Source: Tabrizicola sp. (GTDB lineage Bacteria > Pseudomonadota > Alphaproteobacteria > Rhodobacterales > Rhodobacteraceae). From it: 64,000 nucleotides of DNA. Of the stretch, positions 37,312 through 47,613 are shown piece after piece (the stretch's first letter is position 1; each line of letters starts with the position of its first letter). The position numbers were made by a program, and so were the translations under genes. The notes under the pieces are model-generated. The model had not been told where the DNA came from. It made no database searches and saw nothing but the letters and a program-made list of their open reading frames with translations. The stretch spans positions 901,701 to 965,700 of the forward strand of contig NZ_JALHQD010000001.1 of the NCBI RefSeq assembly GCF_022842145.1, given 5' to 3'.

Positions 37312-38607
37312 TCAAAGGGCTTCAGGCTGGCCTACCACGACGAAGTGCAGATCCGCAGCCTTGAAGAGCCGCGCTGCGACGCGCTTGATGTCGTCCATCG
37401 TCACGGCCTCGACCTTGGAGTTGCGGGTGGTGACATAGTCCATGGGCATCCCGTCCATCTGCATGCCCACAAGGATGCTGGCGATGGGCCCGTTGCCATC
37501 GAAGCGCAGCGGGTACGAGCCGGTCAGATAGGTCTTGGTCGCCTCCAGTTCTTCCGGAGTGACGCCTTCGCTGACGATGCGGTCCCATTCGGCCTTCACC
37601 ACCTTGATCGCTTCGGCGACCTTGTCGTTCGAGGCCGAGAACTGGCCCAGCAGCATGTCGGCGTGGTCCCGGTTCACGATGTAGGTGCCGATACCATAGG
37701 TCAGACCGCGCTTTTCGCGGACCTCGGTCATCAGCCGTGCGGTAAAGCGGCCGCCGCCCAGCATCTCGTTCAGGATGAAGGCCGGGAAGAAATCGGGGTC
37801 ATCGCGCGGGATGCCCTTCTGGCCGAAGAAGACCGTCGACTGCGGCGAGGGGAAATCCTGCACCGTGACGCCGGGGGCCAGCAGCCACGGCGCGGCGCCG
37901 GGCAGTGGGGAGCCGGTGGCGGGCAGGTCGCCCAGCAACTTGTCGAGCAGATGGCCCAGTTCTTCGGCGGTAATGTCGCCAGCTGCCGCGACGAAGACCC
38001 GGTCGCGGGCCAGCGCGGACTTGTGCGCGGCCACCACGTCGTCGCGGGTCAGCGCCGTCACCGTATCGACAGTGCCATCTCCCGAGGAGGCATAGGGATG
38101 GTCGCCGAAGGCGAGAAGATCGAAGCGTTCCGAGGCGATGGTCCCGGGGTCCTTCTCGTTGGAACGGAGATTGGACAGCACCTGTTCGCGCACCCGATCG
38201 ACTGCGGCCTGGTCGAAGCGAGGCTCGATCAGGGCCTTGCGCAGAAGGTCGATCGCCTGGTCGCGGTTTTCGGTGAGGAACTGGGCCGATACGCCAACCG
38301 AGTCTGTTCCGGCATCGAAGCTGAAGCTGGCGGCCAGGGCATCGCGGGCCTCGGCAAAGCCGCGGCTGTCCAGCTCGCCCGCGCCTTCTTCCAAGGTGGC
38401 GGTCATCAGGTTGACCACGCCGCGCTTGTCCGGAGCCTCCAACGAGGTGCCGCCGCGGAACTGGATTTCCAGCGCGGTGAAGGGGATGTTGTGATCCTCG
38501 ACCAGCCAGGCGGTGATGCCACCGGGCGAGGTGACTTCCTTGATCGGGATCTCGGCCTGAGCGGGGAGGGTGAGGGCCAGGACGGCGGCGAAGACGGCGC
38601 GGATCAT
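37312..38607 (-). CDS. M16 peptidase-family protein, HxxEH motif absent (non-catalytic partner)
   Basis: FRGGTSLEAPDKRGVVNLMTATLEEGAG aligns to the HxxEH region but lacks it; adjacent to active M16. Confidence 0.9.
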   Translation of the reverse strand: MIRAVFAAVLALTLPAQAEIPIKEVTSPGGITAWLVEDHNIPFTALEIQFRGGTSLEAPDKRGVVNLMTATLEEGAGELDSRGFAEARDALAASFSFDAGTDSVGVSAQFLTENRDQAIDLLRKALIEPRFDQAAVDRVREQVLSNLRSNEKDPGTIASERFDLLAFGDHPYASSGDGTVDTVTALTRDDVVAAHKSALARDRVFVAAAGDITAEELGHLLDKLLGDLPATGSPLPGAAPWLLAPGVTVQDFPSPQSTVFFGQKGIPRDDPDFFPAFILNEMLGGGRFTARLMTEVREKRGLTYGIGTYIVNRDHADMLLGQFSASNDKVAEAIKVVKAEWDRIVSEGVTPEELEATKTYLTGSYPLRFDGNGPIASILVGMQMDGMPMDYVTTRNSKVEAVTMDDIKRVAARLFKAADLHFVVVGQPEAL

Positions 38608-39992
38608 TCCTGGACCTCCGGGGCTGCGGCGGCGGCCGGAGTAACCTCGGCCGGGGCGGCTTCTGCCTGGGTCAGCCAGCCGGTGACGGCGTTACGGCGA
38701 TCCAGCACCTTGCGGGCTGCGGCCAGGATATCGGCTTCGGTCACGGCCGAAAGCGCCTCGTCCCAACCTTCGATCTCCGCCAGTGTCAGCCCGACGCTGA
38801 AGCCTTCGCCATAGCGCCGCGCGAGCGCTTCGACATCGTCGCGGGCATAGATCTCTCCAGCGCGGACCTGAGTGCGAATACGCTCAAGCGCGGCCAAGTC
38901 GGGGCCGTTTTCCAGAAACTCGGCAAGCACACGGTCAAGCTCGGCCTCTGCCGCCTCGAGCGTGACGCCGGGGGCGGGGATCACGGCCAGGCCGAAGGTC
39001 GCGTCGTCGATCGAGGTGCCGCTGTAGAAGGCGCTGGTGTAGACCGCCACCTGGGCGTCGAACTGCAGCGCCCGCGCCAGGACCGAGGTCTGGCCATTGC
39101 CGCCCAGAAGCTCGGCCAGCACGGTCAGGGCCGCAGCCTCGGCCTGGTTGCCGGGGTCGCGTTCGGGGGCGATGTAGGTGCGGAAGACGTAAGGGTCCGA
39201 GACCCGCTCGTCCGCCAGCACCAGCCGACGCTCGGCCAGTTGCGGCGGTTCCTGCGCCCGGTCACGCGGCACGATTGCGTCCGACGGCTTGAGCGGACCG
39301 TAATGCTGTTCGGCAAGCGCCCTGACCGCCTCGGGTTCCACGTCGCCGGCGATGACCAGCGTGGCGTTGTTCGGGGCGTAGAACCGCTGGTAATAGTCCA
39401 GCGCGTCCTGGCGGCTAAGCTCTTCCATCTCGTGCCGCCAGCCGATGATCGGAATGCCGTAGGGATGGTTCAGGAATTGGGCGGCGCGCATCTGTTCCAT
39501 CAGGAGCGCGCCCGGATCGCTGTCGGTGCGCTGGGCGCGTTCTTCCAGGATCACCTGACGTTCGGTGTCCACGTCCTCTTCGGTCAGGCGCAAGTTGCGC
39601 ATGCGGTCGGCTTCCATCTCCATCACCAGGTCCAGCCGGTCGGCGGCGATGCGCTGGAAATAGGCGGTGTAGTCCCAGGAGGTGAAGGCGTTGTCGTCGC
39701 CGCCCTGCGCCTCGACGATGCCGGAAAAGGCGTTGGGGGCGACCTTCTCGGTGCCCTTGAACATCAGGTGTTCCAGGAAATGCGCGATGCCGGAATGGCC
39801 GCGCGGTTCGTCGGCGGCACCGACGCGATACCAGATCATCTGCACCACCACGGGGGCGCGGTGATCCTCGATCACCACGACATTCAGCCCGTTGTCGAGG
39901 GTGAAGGTGGTGACCGGCTCTTCGGCAAGGGCGGGAAGCGTCAGTGTCAGCAGTACGGCAGCGCCAAGTCGTCCGAGCATGGGCTTCCTCAC
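38604..39992 (-). CDS. M16 family zinc peptidase
   Basis: GHSGIAHFLEHLMFKGTEKV (HxxEH); signal peptide. Confidence 0.94.
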   Translation of the reverse strand: MRKPMLGRLGAAVLLTLTLPALAEEPVTTFTLDNGLNVVVIEDHRAPVVVQMIWYRVGAADEPRGHSGIAHFLEHLMFKGTEKVAPNAFSGIVEAQGGDDNAFTSWDYTAYFQRIAADRLDLVMEMEADRMRNLRLTEEDVDTERQVILEERAQRTDSDPGALLMEQMRAAQFLNHPYGIPIIGWRHEMEELSRQDALDYYQRFYAPNNATLVIAGDVEPEAVRALAEQHYGPLKPSDAIVPRDRAQEPPQLAERRLVLADERVSDPYVFRTYIAPERDPGNQAEAAALTVLAELLGGNGQTSVLARALQFDAQVAVYTSAFYSGTSIDDATFGLAVIPAPGVTLEAAEAELDRVLAEFLENGPDLAALERIRTQVRAGEIYARDDVEALARRYGEGFSVGLTLAEIEGWDEALSAVTEADILAAARKVLDRRNAVTGWLTQAEAAPAEVTPAAAAAPEVQE

Positions 39993-40064
39993 CCTAGGTT
40001 TTCAGGGAAACTGCGGTGCGGTGGCCCGACATTCAACCCCGGCCAGGCCGGGGCCACGCGCTTG

Positions 40065-40595
40065 TTACTCTTCGTCAGGCTTCCGTGGCGGAGCGGAAGA
40101 GGTCCGCACGCCCGCCGCACGCCAGCGAGCCAGTTCCGCCTGCTGGTCCAGCCGCTGCTTGCGGTAGGCCTTGTAATAGACGTTCACGTTGAACAGCCGT
40201 TCCAGGATGCGACCGTTGTTGTCGCGCCGCCAGTCCAGATCTTCCGAAGCAAGCGTTCCGCGGATGCCGCCTTCGACCCCGAAGCGGGCTGCATGGGCAT
40301 AAAGCGCCGAGTCACCCGACGGAATGCCACCCGCAGCGCCTGGCGTTCCACCAAGCGCGATGACGGCGTCGGCTTCGGGGTTCTGGTCGGTGCGGTTGAA
40401 GCCGCCCGGCGAGGGTTCGGGCAGTTCGGCCAGATTTTCCGGCAATTCCAACGGCTTTGGCGGAACGATGGCGAACTCATCCGGCCCCTGGCCCGAACGC
40501 AAATTCATCAGCTGCGGGTCGCGGTCCCCGGCGCAGGCCGCAAGCGTGACCATCGCCGCAATCGCGATGACCGCCCTGCCGTATCCTGCCTGCAT
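40065..40595 (-). CDS. DUF3035-like lipoprotein
   Basis: [55 protein letters not shown]. Confidence 0.82.
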   Translation of the reverse strand: MQAGYGRAVIAIAAMVTLAACAGDRDPQLMNLRSGQGPDEFAIVPPKPLELPENLAELPEPSPGGFNRTDQNPEADAVIALGGTPGAAGGIPSGDSALYAHAARFGVEGGIRGTLASEDLDWRRDNNGRILERLFNVNVYYKAYRKQRLDQQAELARWRAAGVRTSSAPPRKPDEE

Positions 40596-40656
40596 GAATG
40601 CCTCCGAACCGTCTTTGTGCCGTCTTAGCCTAAAGCAACGCGGGCGTCACGGGTGT

Positions 40657-41166
40657 TTAGCGAGATCGGCGGGGGGGTTTTCCGCCGGTCGGTTTGTCGC
40701 CGTCGGTGCCCTTGGCAAAGATCACCAGGCCAAACGCGCCGACGAAGATCGCGATGTCGGCGACGTTGAAGGCATAGGGGTTCTCGATCCCGCAGCAGGA
40801 CATGTTCAGAAAGTCCGCCACCGCGCCATAAGCGATTCGGTCGATGATGTTGCCCAGCGCCCCGCCGACGAGGAAGCCGCCGGCCAGTTCGGCCTTCCAG
40901 TTTCCCTTTTCGTTGCGCATCCACCAGACGACCCAGGCCGAAATCACCAGCGCCAGCACCACCAGTCCCCAGCGCGCCCAGTCCGAGCCGTTCGACAGAA
41001 GGCCGAAGTTGATCCCGTAGTTCCAGGCCATGCGGAACGTGAGATAGGGCGGGAAGACGTCGATCTCGCCGCGGTTGATCAGGTCCAGGCCATGCACGAC
41101 GGCCAGCTTGGTCAGCTGGTCAAGGATGAAGATGACGGCGGCGGTGATCCAGAAACGGCGCATCAT
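40657..41166 (-). CDS. lspA: Lipoprotein signal peptidase
   Basis: [54 protein letters not shown]. Confidence 0.95.
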   Translation of the reverse strand: MMRRFWITAAVIFILDQLTKLAVVHGLDLINRGEIDVFPPYLTFRMAWNYGINFGLLSNGSDWARWGLVVLALVISAWVVWWMRNEKGNWKAELAGGFLVGGALGNIIDRIAYGAVADFLNMSCCGIENPYAFNVADIAIFVGAFGLVIFAKGTDGDKPTGGKPPRRSR

Positions 41167-42752
41167 CAATGCCGGAAATGCCGCTGGCCGGTGAAGACCA
41201 TCGCCAGGCCGCGTTCGTCTGCGGCCGCGATGACTTCGTCGTCGCGCATGGAGCCTCCGGGCTGGATGATCGCCGTCGCGCCCGCTTCGGCTGCGGTGAT
41301 CAATCCGTCGGCGAAGGGGAAGAAGGCGTCCGAGGCCACGACCGAGCCTTGGGTCAGCGGACCGGGAAGGCCCAGCGCTTCCGCCATGTCGTCGGCCTTG
41401 CGGGCGGCAATCCGGGTCGAATCGACGCGGCTCATCTGCCCGGCGCCGACACCGACGGTGGCGCCGTCCTTCACATAGATGATCGCGTTCGACTTGACGT
41501 GCTTGGCCACGGTCCAGGCGAACATGAGGTCGGCCAGCTCCTTGTCTGACGGCGCGCGCTTCGTCACCACCTTCAGGTCCGAGACGGTGACATGCCCCGC
41601 ATCGCGGTCCTGAACCAGAAAGCCGCCCGCCACCTGCTTGAACGCCAGACCCTTGGCCTTCGGGTCCGGCAAGGCTCCGGTGGTCAGCAGGCGCAGGTTC
41701 TTCTTGGTCGCGAAGACCGCTCGAGCCGCGTCCGTCGCGTCGGGGGCGATGACGACCTCGGTGAAGATCTTCACGATCTCTTCCGCGGTTGCTGCGTCCA
41801 GCACCTGGTTCAGCGCGACAATCCCGCCGAAGGCCGAAGTCTGGTCGCACTGGTAGGCGCGCTGGTAGGCCTCGGTCAGTGAGGACGCGGTTGCCACGCC
41901 GCAGGGGTTGGCGTGCTTGATGATCGCGCAGGCGGGGGCTCCGCCAGCGAATTCCGCCACCAGCTCGAAAGCCGCGTCGGTGTCGTTGATGTTGTTGTAC
42001 GAAAGTTCCTTGCCCTGCCACTGGCGCGCTGTCGCCACGCCGGGGCGGCGCGAGCCGTCGACATAGAACGCCGCCGCCTGGTGCGGGTTCTCGCCGTAGC
42101 GCAGGGTCTGGGCGAGCTTGCCCGCAAAGCTGCGGTAGCGCGGGGCGGGTTCCTTGATCGCGCCAGCCAGCCAAGTGGAGACGGCTGTGTCGTAGGCCGC
42201 TGTCTTGGCATAGGCCGTCAGCGCCAGCTTCTGCCGGTAGGCCATCGTTGTCGCGCCGTCATTGGTCTTCAGCTGGGCCAGAAGGCAGTCGTAATCCATC
42301 GGGTCGGTGACAACAGTGACGAAACGATGGTTCTTCGCCGCCGCGCGGATCATAGCCGGGCCGCCGATGTCGATATTCTCGATGCAGGTCGCGTGGTCCG
42401 CACCTTTGGCCACCGTTTCCTCGAACGGGTAGAGGTTCACGATCAGAAGGTCGATCGGCTCGATCCCGTGCGCGGCCATCGCAACCAGATGCTCGTCATC
42501 GTCGCGCAGCGCCAGCAGGCCCCCATGCACGTTGGGGTGCAGCGTCTTGACGCGGCCGTCCATCATCTCGGGGAAACCCGTGACGTCGGACACGTCCCGC
42601 ACCGCCAACCCTGCCGCCCGCAGCATCCCGCTTGTCCCGCCGGTCGAGATCAGCTCCACCCCGTATCCTGCAAGCGCGCGGGCCAACTCCAGAAGCCCGG
42701 TCTTGTCGGACACCGAAATCAGCGCGCGGCCGATGGGGACGAGGTTGGTCAT
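41166..42752 (-). CDS. purH: Bifunctional AICAR formyltransferase/IMP cyclohydrolase
   Basis: [40 protein letters not shown]; full 528 aa. Confidence 0.97.
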   Translation of the reverse strand: MTNLVPIGRALISVSDKTGLLELARALAGYGVELISTGGTSGMLRAAGLAVRDVSDVTGFPEMMDGRVKTLHPNVHGGLLALRDDDEHLVAMAAHGIEPIDLLIVNLYPFEETVAKGADHATCIENIDIGGPAMIRAAAKNHRFVTVVTDPMDYDCLLAQLKTNDGATTMAYRQKLALTAYAKTAAYDTAVSTWLAGAIKEPAPRYRSFAGKLAQTLRYGENPHQAAAFYVDGSRRPGVATARQWQGKELSYNNINDTDAAFELVAEFAGGAPACAIIKHANPCGVATASSLTEAYQRAYQCDQTSAFGGIVALNQVLDAATAEEIVKIFTEVVIAPDATDAARAVFATKKNLRLLTTGALPDPKAKGLAFKQVAGGFLVQDRDAGHVTVSDLKVVTKRAPSDKELADLMFAWTVAKHVKSNAIIYVKDGATVGVGAGQMSRVDSTRIAARKADDMAEALGLPGPLTQGSVVASDAFFPFADGLITAAEAGATAIIQPGGSMRDDEVIAAADERGLAMVFTGQRHFRH

Positions 42753-42778
42753 CGCTGGAACCCTTCACTTGCCCGACG

Positions 42779-44509
42779 TCACTTTGTCGACGGGACATGA
42801 GGGTCCACCCCCTCCAGGTCCCGGATGGCCAGCGGAGTATCCTTTGCCTTCGCCAAGGTCCAGCCTATCCGTGTCTCGAACCCCCGCGCTTCGCCGCGAA
42901 GCACAATCTGCAGGCAGGGCCGCGGGTTCAACCGCCCATTTTCCAGGTAGGCCGAGGGTTCAAGGGCCAGTTCAAGCGGGCCGGTGAAGCGGAAGATCCA
43001 GATCTCGCCGCTTTTCAGGACCATCGAGACGGCCGCCCCGCCCATGTCCACAGTGGCGTCGACTTCGGGATGCAGATGGAAACGGATCGCGAAGCGCGCG
43101 CCCGCCATCGCGGTCTGCGTCATCGCATCCTCGAACCGCCTGCGCGCCTCGGCGGTCATCGCGGTCAAGGCATCGACGCCGGACAGCCGCCGCCCGTCAT
43201 GCGCCAGCGTCAGGCTGCGGCTGGTGGTCAGCCCGTGCGAAGCGAGCCAACCGTCATGCGAAAGGTAAAGATCCGTCCCCTCGGTCCCCACCGTCAGCCG
43301 TGAGGCGGTGACCTGGGCGCGTTGCTCCAGCACCTCGCCGGACCGCCCGACGCGGGAGGAGGAGACGCCCTCCATCCCCAGGACGGAATGCGAAGGTGTG
43401 GCCCGCGCGGCCTGCCGCCATGCCGCGCCGAAGGTGACGCCCGAACCGCAGTTGACCACCACCGGCCGCCGCCCCGAGGTCAACTCGAACGCCGTGGTGG
43501 AGGCGTGCGCCGTCCGCGCCGCCCGCCCGCCCGGTGGTGCCGCCGCATCGACGATGACCGAGGTCCGCCCGCCATGCAGCCGTGCATAGCCCATCGCGAT
43601 GGCCGGGGTCGCCCCCGCCCGCACCGCCGCCGAAGCCAGCGCCTGGTCCAGCCGCCCCTCCGCCGACCGCCCGCCGCCGTGGAACCGCGCCAGCTCGCCA
43701 TCCGCATGGCGCAGGGCGCGCAAGGCCGGGGCGATCCGGGTGATCGCGTGGCTGAGCGCCGGTGGCACGGCCAGGTTCGCTTCGCTCATCGCGCTGGCCG
43801 ACCAGGTCAGCAGCGTCAGCACCTCCAGCAGTTCCTCGGGGTTGCGCGTCGGGATGCCGCCTTCTGCGTCGATGTCCGTGTCGCAGGCTGCGGCGAGGGC
43901 CTGGGTTGCGGGGACCACCAGCGCCTCCATCCCGATCAGCGAGATCCCGGCGTAGACGAGGCCGGTCAGCGCCTCGAACCGGGGCAGGCCCTCTGCCGCA
44001 CTGCGCCAGCGGCGCGCGAGGTAGGTCGCCTGCCGCGACAGTGCGGCGTAATAGGCTGCTGACTGAGCCTTGTCACGCGCCTGCAGGAGGATCGTCGCGT
44101 GATGCACCCAGCGAATGATCCTGCGGCCGGTCAGGTCTGGCGTCCAACCCGGCCCCTTGCCCTTGCCGTAGCGGGCGATCCAGCCCCAGGTCCAGTCCTG
44201 CGCGCGGGCCAGCGCATCCTTCGTTCCCAAGGCCGCCAGGTCGTCCAGCCAGGCGAAACCCTGCGCCTCGGTGACGAAGGCGTCGGGCCCGGCGATGTCC
44301 CAAAGCAAGGTGCCGGGGGCTTCGGCCAGATGTCCGGCCAGGAGGATGTTGCCCGCGACGATCTGCTTGCCGCGGGTGTAAAGGCCAATGGAGCGTGGTT
44401 CCGGCTGCGACACGAACCCACCCGCCGGCCGCGCACGACGCGCTGCCAGCACCGCCAGCCTGTCGGCCAGCCGGTCCAGTCGCCTTGACGTGCTGCTGGT
44501 CTCGCCCAC
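42779..44509 (-). CDS. Heparinase II/III family protein
   Basis: WIARYGKGKGPGWTPDLTGRRIIRWVHHATILL; SHDGWLASHGLTTSRSLTLAHDGRRLSGVDAL. Confidence 0.88.
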   Translation of the reverse strand: MGETSSTSRRLDRLADRLAVLAARRARPAGGFVSQPEPRSIGLYTRGKQIVAGNILLAGHLAEAPGTLLWDIAGPDAFVTEAQGFAWLDDLAALGTKDALARAQDWTWGWIARYGKGKGPGWTPDLTGRRIIRWVHHATILLQARDKAQSAAYYAALSRQATYLARRWRSAAEGLPRFEALTGLVYAGISLIGMEALVVPATQALAAACDTDIDAEGGIPTRNPEELLEVLTLLTWSASAMSEANLAVPPALSHAITRIAPALRALRHADGELARFHGGGRSAEGRLDQALASAAVRAGATPAIAMGYARLHGGRTSVIVDAAAPPGGRAARTAHASTTAFELTSGRRPVVVNCGSGVTFGAAWRQAARATPSHSVLGMEGVSSSRVGRSGEVLEQRAQVTASRLTVGTEGTDLYLSHDGWLASHGLTTSRSLTLAHDGRRLSGVDALTAMTAEARRRFEDAMTQTAMAGARFAIRFHLHPEVDATVDMGGAAVSMVLKSGEIWIFRFTGPLELALEPSAYLENGRLNPRPCLQIVLRGEARGFETRIGWTLAKAKDTPLAIRDLEGVDPHVPSTK

Positions 44510-44598
44510 GTCCTGCCTCGCTGCTCTTGTCCGGTTCTCCCGGATCGTTGGCGGATGATAGGCGAGGGCAGAGCTTCTGTCACCAAAAACGGGCCGCG

Positions 44599-45750
44599 TC
44601 AGGCCAGATGGTCGATCCGCTGCATCACCTGCGCCAGGTGGCTGACCTGATCCAGCCAGCGGGCCAAGAGCTTCGGATCATGCGGGGCGCCATGCACACC
44701 CGCCGGGATCTCGCGGTTCAGAACCGCTTCGATCGCCAGCGACACCGGCACTGACACCAGCCGCCCCATCGCCGTCCCGCGCACGTCGCCCCAGGCGTCC
44801 ATCGCCCAGGTCTCGTGGTAGACCGGCCTGCCGTCGCGTTCGGCCTTCAGCGACACGAACAGCACCACCCGATCCGGCTCGCCCTCGGCGTAGGAGTTGT
44901 CCTTCAGAAGTGCTGCGGCACGGGCTTCGAGGGCGGCGTTGATCTCGGCCAGGGGTTTCCCCTCCAGCCCCTCGATCTCGCGGAAGATCGGAGCCCAGGC
45001 ATCGGCCCAGCCGTTCAGCCGGATCGTGCCACGGACGAAGTCCTTGACCTTCCAATGCTTCTCGAACCGGTATTCCTCCATGAAGGGATAGCTGTCGCGG
45101 TTGGGGTAAACCTCGAAGCTTTCCGGCTGCGGCAGGGGCGCGTCATAGCGGCTGATCGCATCCCAGGGCCGGGCGACGCGCAGCTCGGTGAAATGCCGCA
45201 GACTGCGGGACGGGGACCGCAGCGCCTTAAGGACCCCCGCCGGGGCCCAGGAAAACTTGTAGCGGAAGGCGTTCGCTTGCTTCGGCACGCCACCACAGTA
45301 GGAGGTGAAGGACAGCACGTTGTCATTGTGATAGGCCTTCGAGGCCCGATAGCGCGCCACCAGGTCATGCGCCATCAGATGGTCGATGCCTGGGTCAAGG
45401 CCAACCTCGTTCACCGACACCAGCCCCTTCTCGCGGAACGCCTCATCCAGCGCCCGCATCTCGGGCGCGATGTAGCTGGAGGAGCAGAAGTTCGCCCCTT
45501 TCTCCAGGCACAACTGGGCGATCCCGACATGCTGGTCGGCGGGAAGCATTGACACCGCGATGTCGCCCGGCTTCAAGGCTGCTGCCAGCGCCTCTAGGCT
45601 GAAGGCCCGGATGTCCTGCGTCAGGTCGCCGACCTCGGCCCGGGCCTTTTCGACGGTGCGGTTCCAGACCGTGACGGGGTGCCCCGCCTCGATCAGCCGC
45701 CGCAGTCCCGGAATCGACGACAGCCCCGTGCCGCACCAATGGATCGTCAT
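44599..45750 (-). CDS. Saccharopine dehydrogenase family protein (glutamate-forming type)
   Basis: MTIHWCGTGLSSIPGLRRLIEAGHPVTVWNRT; VGLDPGIDHLMAHDLV; SYCGGVPKQANAFRYKFSW. Confidence 0.88.
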   Translation of the reverse strand: MTIHWCGTGLSSIPGLRRLIEAGHPVTVWNRTVEKARAEVGDLTQDIRAFSLEALAAALKPGDIAVSMLPADQHVGIAQLCLEKGANFCSSSYIAPEMRALDEAFREKGLVSVNEVGLDPGIDHLMAHDLVARYRASKAYHNDNVLSFTSYCGGVPKQANAFRYKFSWAPAGVLKALRSPSRSLRHFTELRVARPWDAISRYDAPLPQPESFEVYPNRDSYPFMEEYRFEKHWKVKDFVRGTIRLNGWADAWAPIFREIEGLEGKPLAEINAALEARAAALLKDNSYAEGEPDRVVLFVSLKAERDGRPVYHETWAMDAWGDVRGTAMGRLVSVPVSLAIEAVLNREIPAGVHGAPHDPKLLARWLDQVSHLAQVMQRIDHLA

Positions 45751-45772
45751 TTTCTTGCTCCCTTTGCCCCCA

Positions 45773-45831
45773 GGACCCAAAAATCTTGAGTAAGATTTTT
45801 GACAAATTCCTTCCTCAAGGAATTTGGGTCC
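45773..45831. repeat. Nested three-stem palindrome between the two saccharopine genes
   Basis: Outer GGACCCAAA/TTTGGGTCC enclosing AAAAATCTT-GAGT-AAGATTTTT and AAATTCCTT-CCTC-AAGGAATTT, all perfect. Confidence 0.9.
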
Positions 45832-45847
45832 CCCGTTGATACCTTGC

Positions 45848-46897
45848 TCACACGCCCGCGACGTGCCTGTCGAATTCCACCTTTGCCCGCCCCCAGACGC
45901 CAGCCTGCAGATCGGTCAATGTCAGCAGCGACGGCAGCAGTTGCGCTGCGTAATCCTCTGACGATTCCACCGGCATCAGGCTGGGCAGGTTGTCGATTGC
46001 CGTCACATCCAGCGGCGGATCGTCATGGACCCTCAGCGCCGGGGCGTCCCAGTCTGTCGCCCGGTCATAGACCTTGATCGGCGAAAAGTCCGAAGTCGGG
46101 TCGCAGGCGATGTCCCCGATCACGGTCAGCTTGCGCGCGTCGGTCTTGGCGCTGGCAGGCACGAAGACCGGACATCCGGGCCGCGCGAGGATGCAATTCA
46201 GGAAGATCTCGTGCTGCAAGACCTCGGGGAATGGCCCGCCTGACGCGGTTTCCGCCATGTCCCATTTTGTGACGGCGACGCCCATCGCCTCGCAGAGGTC
46301 CGCCGCCCCGGTGCCGACGCGCCCCAGCGCCCCGATGATGATGGCCCGCGGCCGCCCCAGTCCGGACAGCTCGTCACCCAGTTGTGCCAGCAACGCATCC
46401 TTCGACGGCACCTTGCGCACCGGCCCGGCAATGCTGCCGTGCTGCTGCGCCGCCCAGCATTTCAGGCTGAGCGCCGCCCCCGCATAGCCGGCCCAATAGC
46501 CGAAGGCCGCAACCCGGCGACCGTCTTCGTTTACCAGGTATTCAAGGTCATACAGCGTCCCGCCCCCGGCCTTGAACCGCTGCAGCAGGACCCGTCCCGC
46601 AGGCTGCCCCTTGTAGGCGTGGCCAAACATGATGTGGCGATGGGACAGCGGCGTGCCATCCTCGGGCAGTTCCTTCAGGCCGAAGACGATCGCATCGGCC
46701 GGAGCCTGCGGCCAATGGTTCTCCTCGGCGATGTCGCAGCCCGCCGCGACATAACCGTCCAGCGGAATTGCCCGGACCGAGGACCGCTCGACCGTCACCC
46801 GGATGCCCGCCTTGACCAGAGCCGCAGCTCCCTCGGGCGCCAGACCAACGCGTTCCTCGTTCGGCCGCTGCTCGGCCCGCACCCACAGATGGGTCAT
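45848..46897 (-). CDS. Saccharopine dehydrogenase (NAD+, L-lysine-forming) type, LYS1-like
   Basis: LWVRAEQRPNEERVGLAPEGAAALVKAGIRVTVERS; FGHAYKGQPAG; LYDLEYLVNEDGRRVAAFGYWAGYAGAAL. Confidence 0.88.
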   Translation of the reverse strand: MTHLWVRAEQRPNEERVGLAPEGAAALVKAGIRVTVERSSVRAIPLDGYVAAGCDIAEENHWPQAPADAIVFGLKELPEDGTPLSHRHIMFGHAYKGQPAGRVLLQRFKAGGGTLYDLEYLVNEDGRRVAAFGYWAGYAGAALSLKCWAAQQHGSIAGPVRKVPSKDALLAQLGDELSGLGRPRAIIIGALGRVGTGAADLCEAMGVAVTKWDMAETASGGPFPEVLQHEIFLNCILARPGCPVFVPASAKTDARKLTVIGDIACDPTSDFSPIKVYDRATDWDAPALRVHDDPPLDVTAIDNLPSLMPVESSEDYAAQLLPSLLTLTDLQAGVWGRAKVEFDRHVAGV

Positions 46898-47049
46898 CTT
46901 CGTCGTCCTTCTCCCGCGTCGCAGCCCCGTGATAGCCCAAGACCGAACCCGGCAAAACCCCGCAAACAGACTGTTTCCGGGCCGTCCCGGCTTGCATTGC
47001 CAGCCAGATCATCGCAACTCTGCACCAGCGCTTCTTACGAGTTTTCCTG

Positions 47050-47613
47050 ATGCAGATTGACCCCACCGCATTGCCCGACGTCCTGATCGTCACCCCCCGC
47101 CGCTTCGGCGACGCCCGGGGCTGGTTCATGGAAACCTGGAACGCCGCGCGGATGGCTGATGCCGGGCTGGACCTGCCCTGGGTGCAGGACAATCACTCCT
47201 TCTCTGCCGCCAAGGGCACCCTGCGGGGCTTGCACTTCCAGTCCCCGCCCCGCGCGCAGGACAAGCTGGTCCGCTGTACCCGTGGCGCGATCCTTGATGT
47301 GGCGGTGGACATCCGGACTGGCTCCCCCAGCTATGGCCAATGGGTTGGCGTTGAACTGACCCCCGACAACAGCCGCCAGCTTTTCGTGCCGAAGGGGTTC
47401 CTGCACGGTTTCCTGACCCTGACCGGCGACACCGAAGTGCAGTACAAGTGCACCGACCTTTATGCACCCGAGCATGACGGGGCCGTCCGCTGGGATGACC
47501 CGGCCATCGGCATCGACTGGGGCGTCGCCGCGCCGACCCTGTCGGACAAGGACAGCAGGGCGCCGCTTCTGGCCGACATCGGCCACCCTTTCCGTTACGG
47601 GGTCCAGGAATGA
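47050..47613 (+). CDS. rfbC: dTDP-4-dehydrorhamnose 3,5-epimerase
   Basis: [50 protein letters not shown]. Confidence 0.96.
   Translation: MQIDPTALPDVLIVTPRRFGDARGWFMETWNAARMADAGLDLPWVQDNHSFSAAKGTLRGLHFQSPPRAQDKLVRCTRGAILDVAVDIRTGSPSYGQWVGVELTPDNSRQLFVPKGFLHGFLTLTGDTEVQYKCTDLYAPEHDGAVRWDDPAIGIDWGVAAPTLSDKDSRAPLLADIGHPFRYGVQE

Noticed and set aside
40657-42174. 505-aa minus-strand ORF around lspA
   Set aside because: Upstream two thirds is an out-of-frame shadow of purH; real lspA starts at 41166
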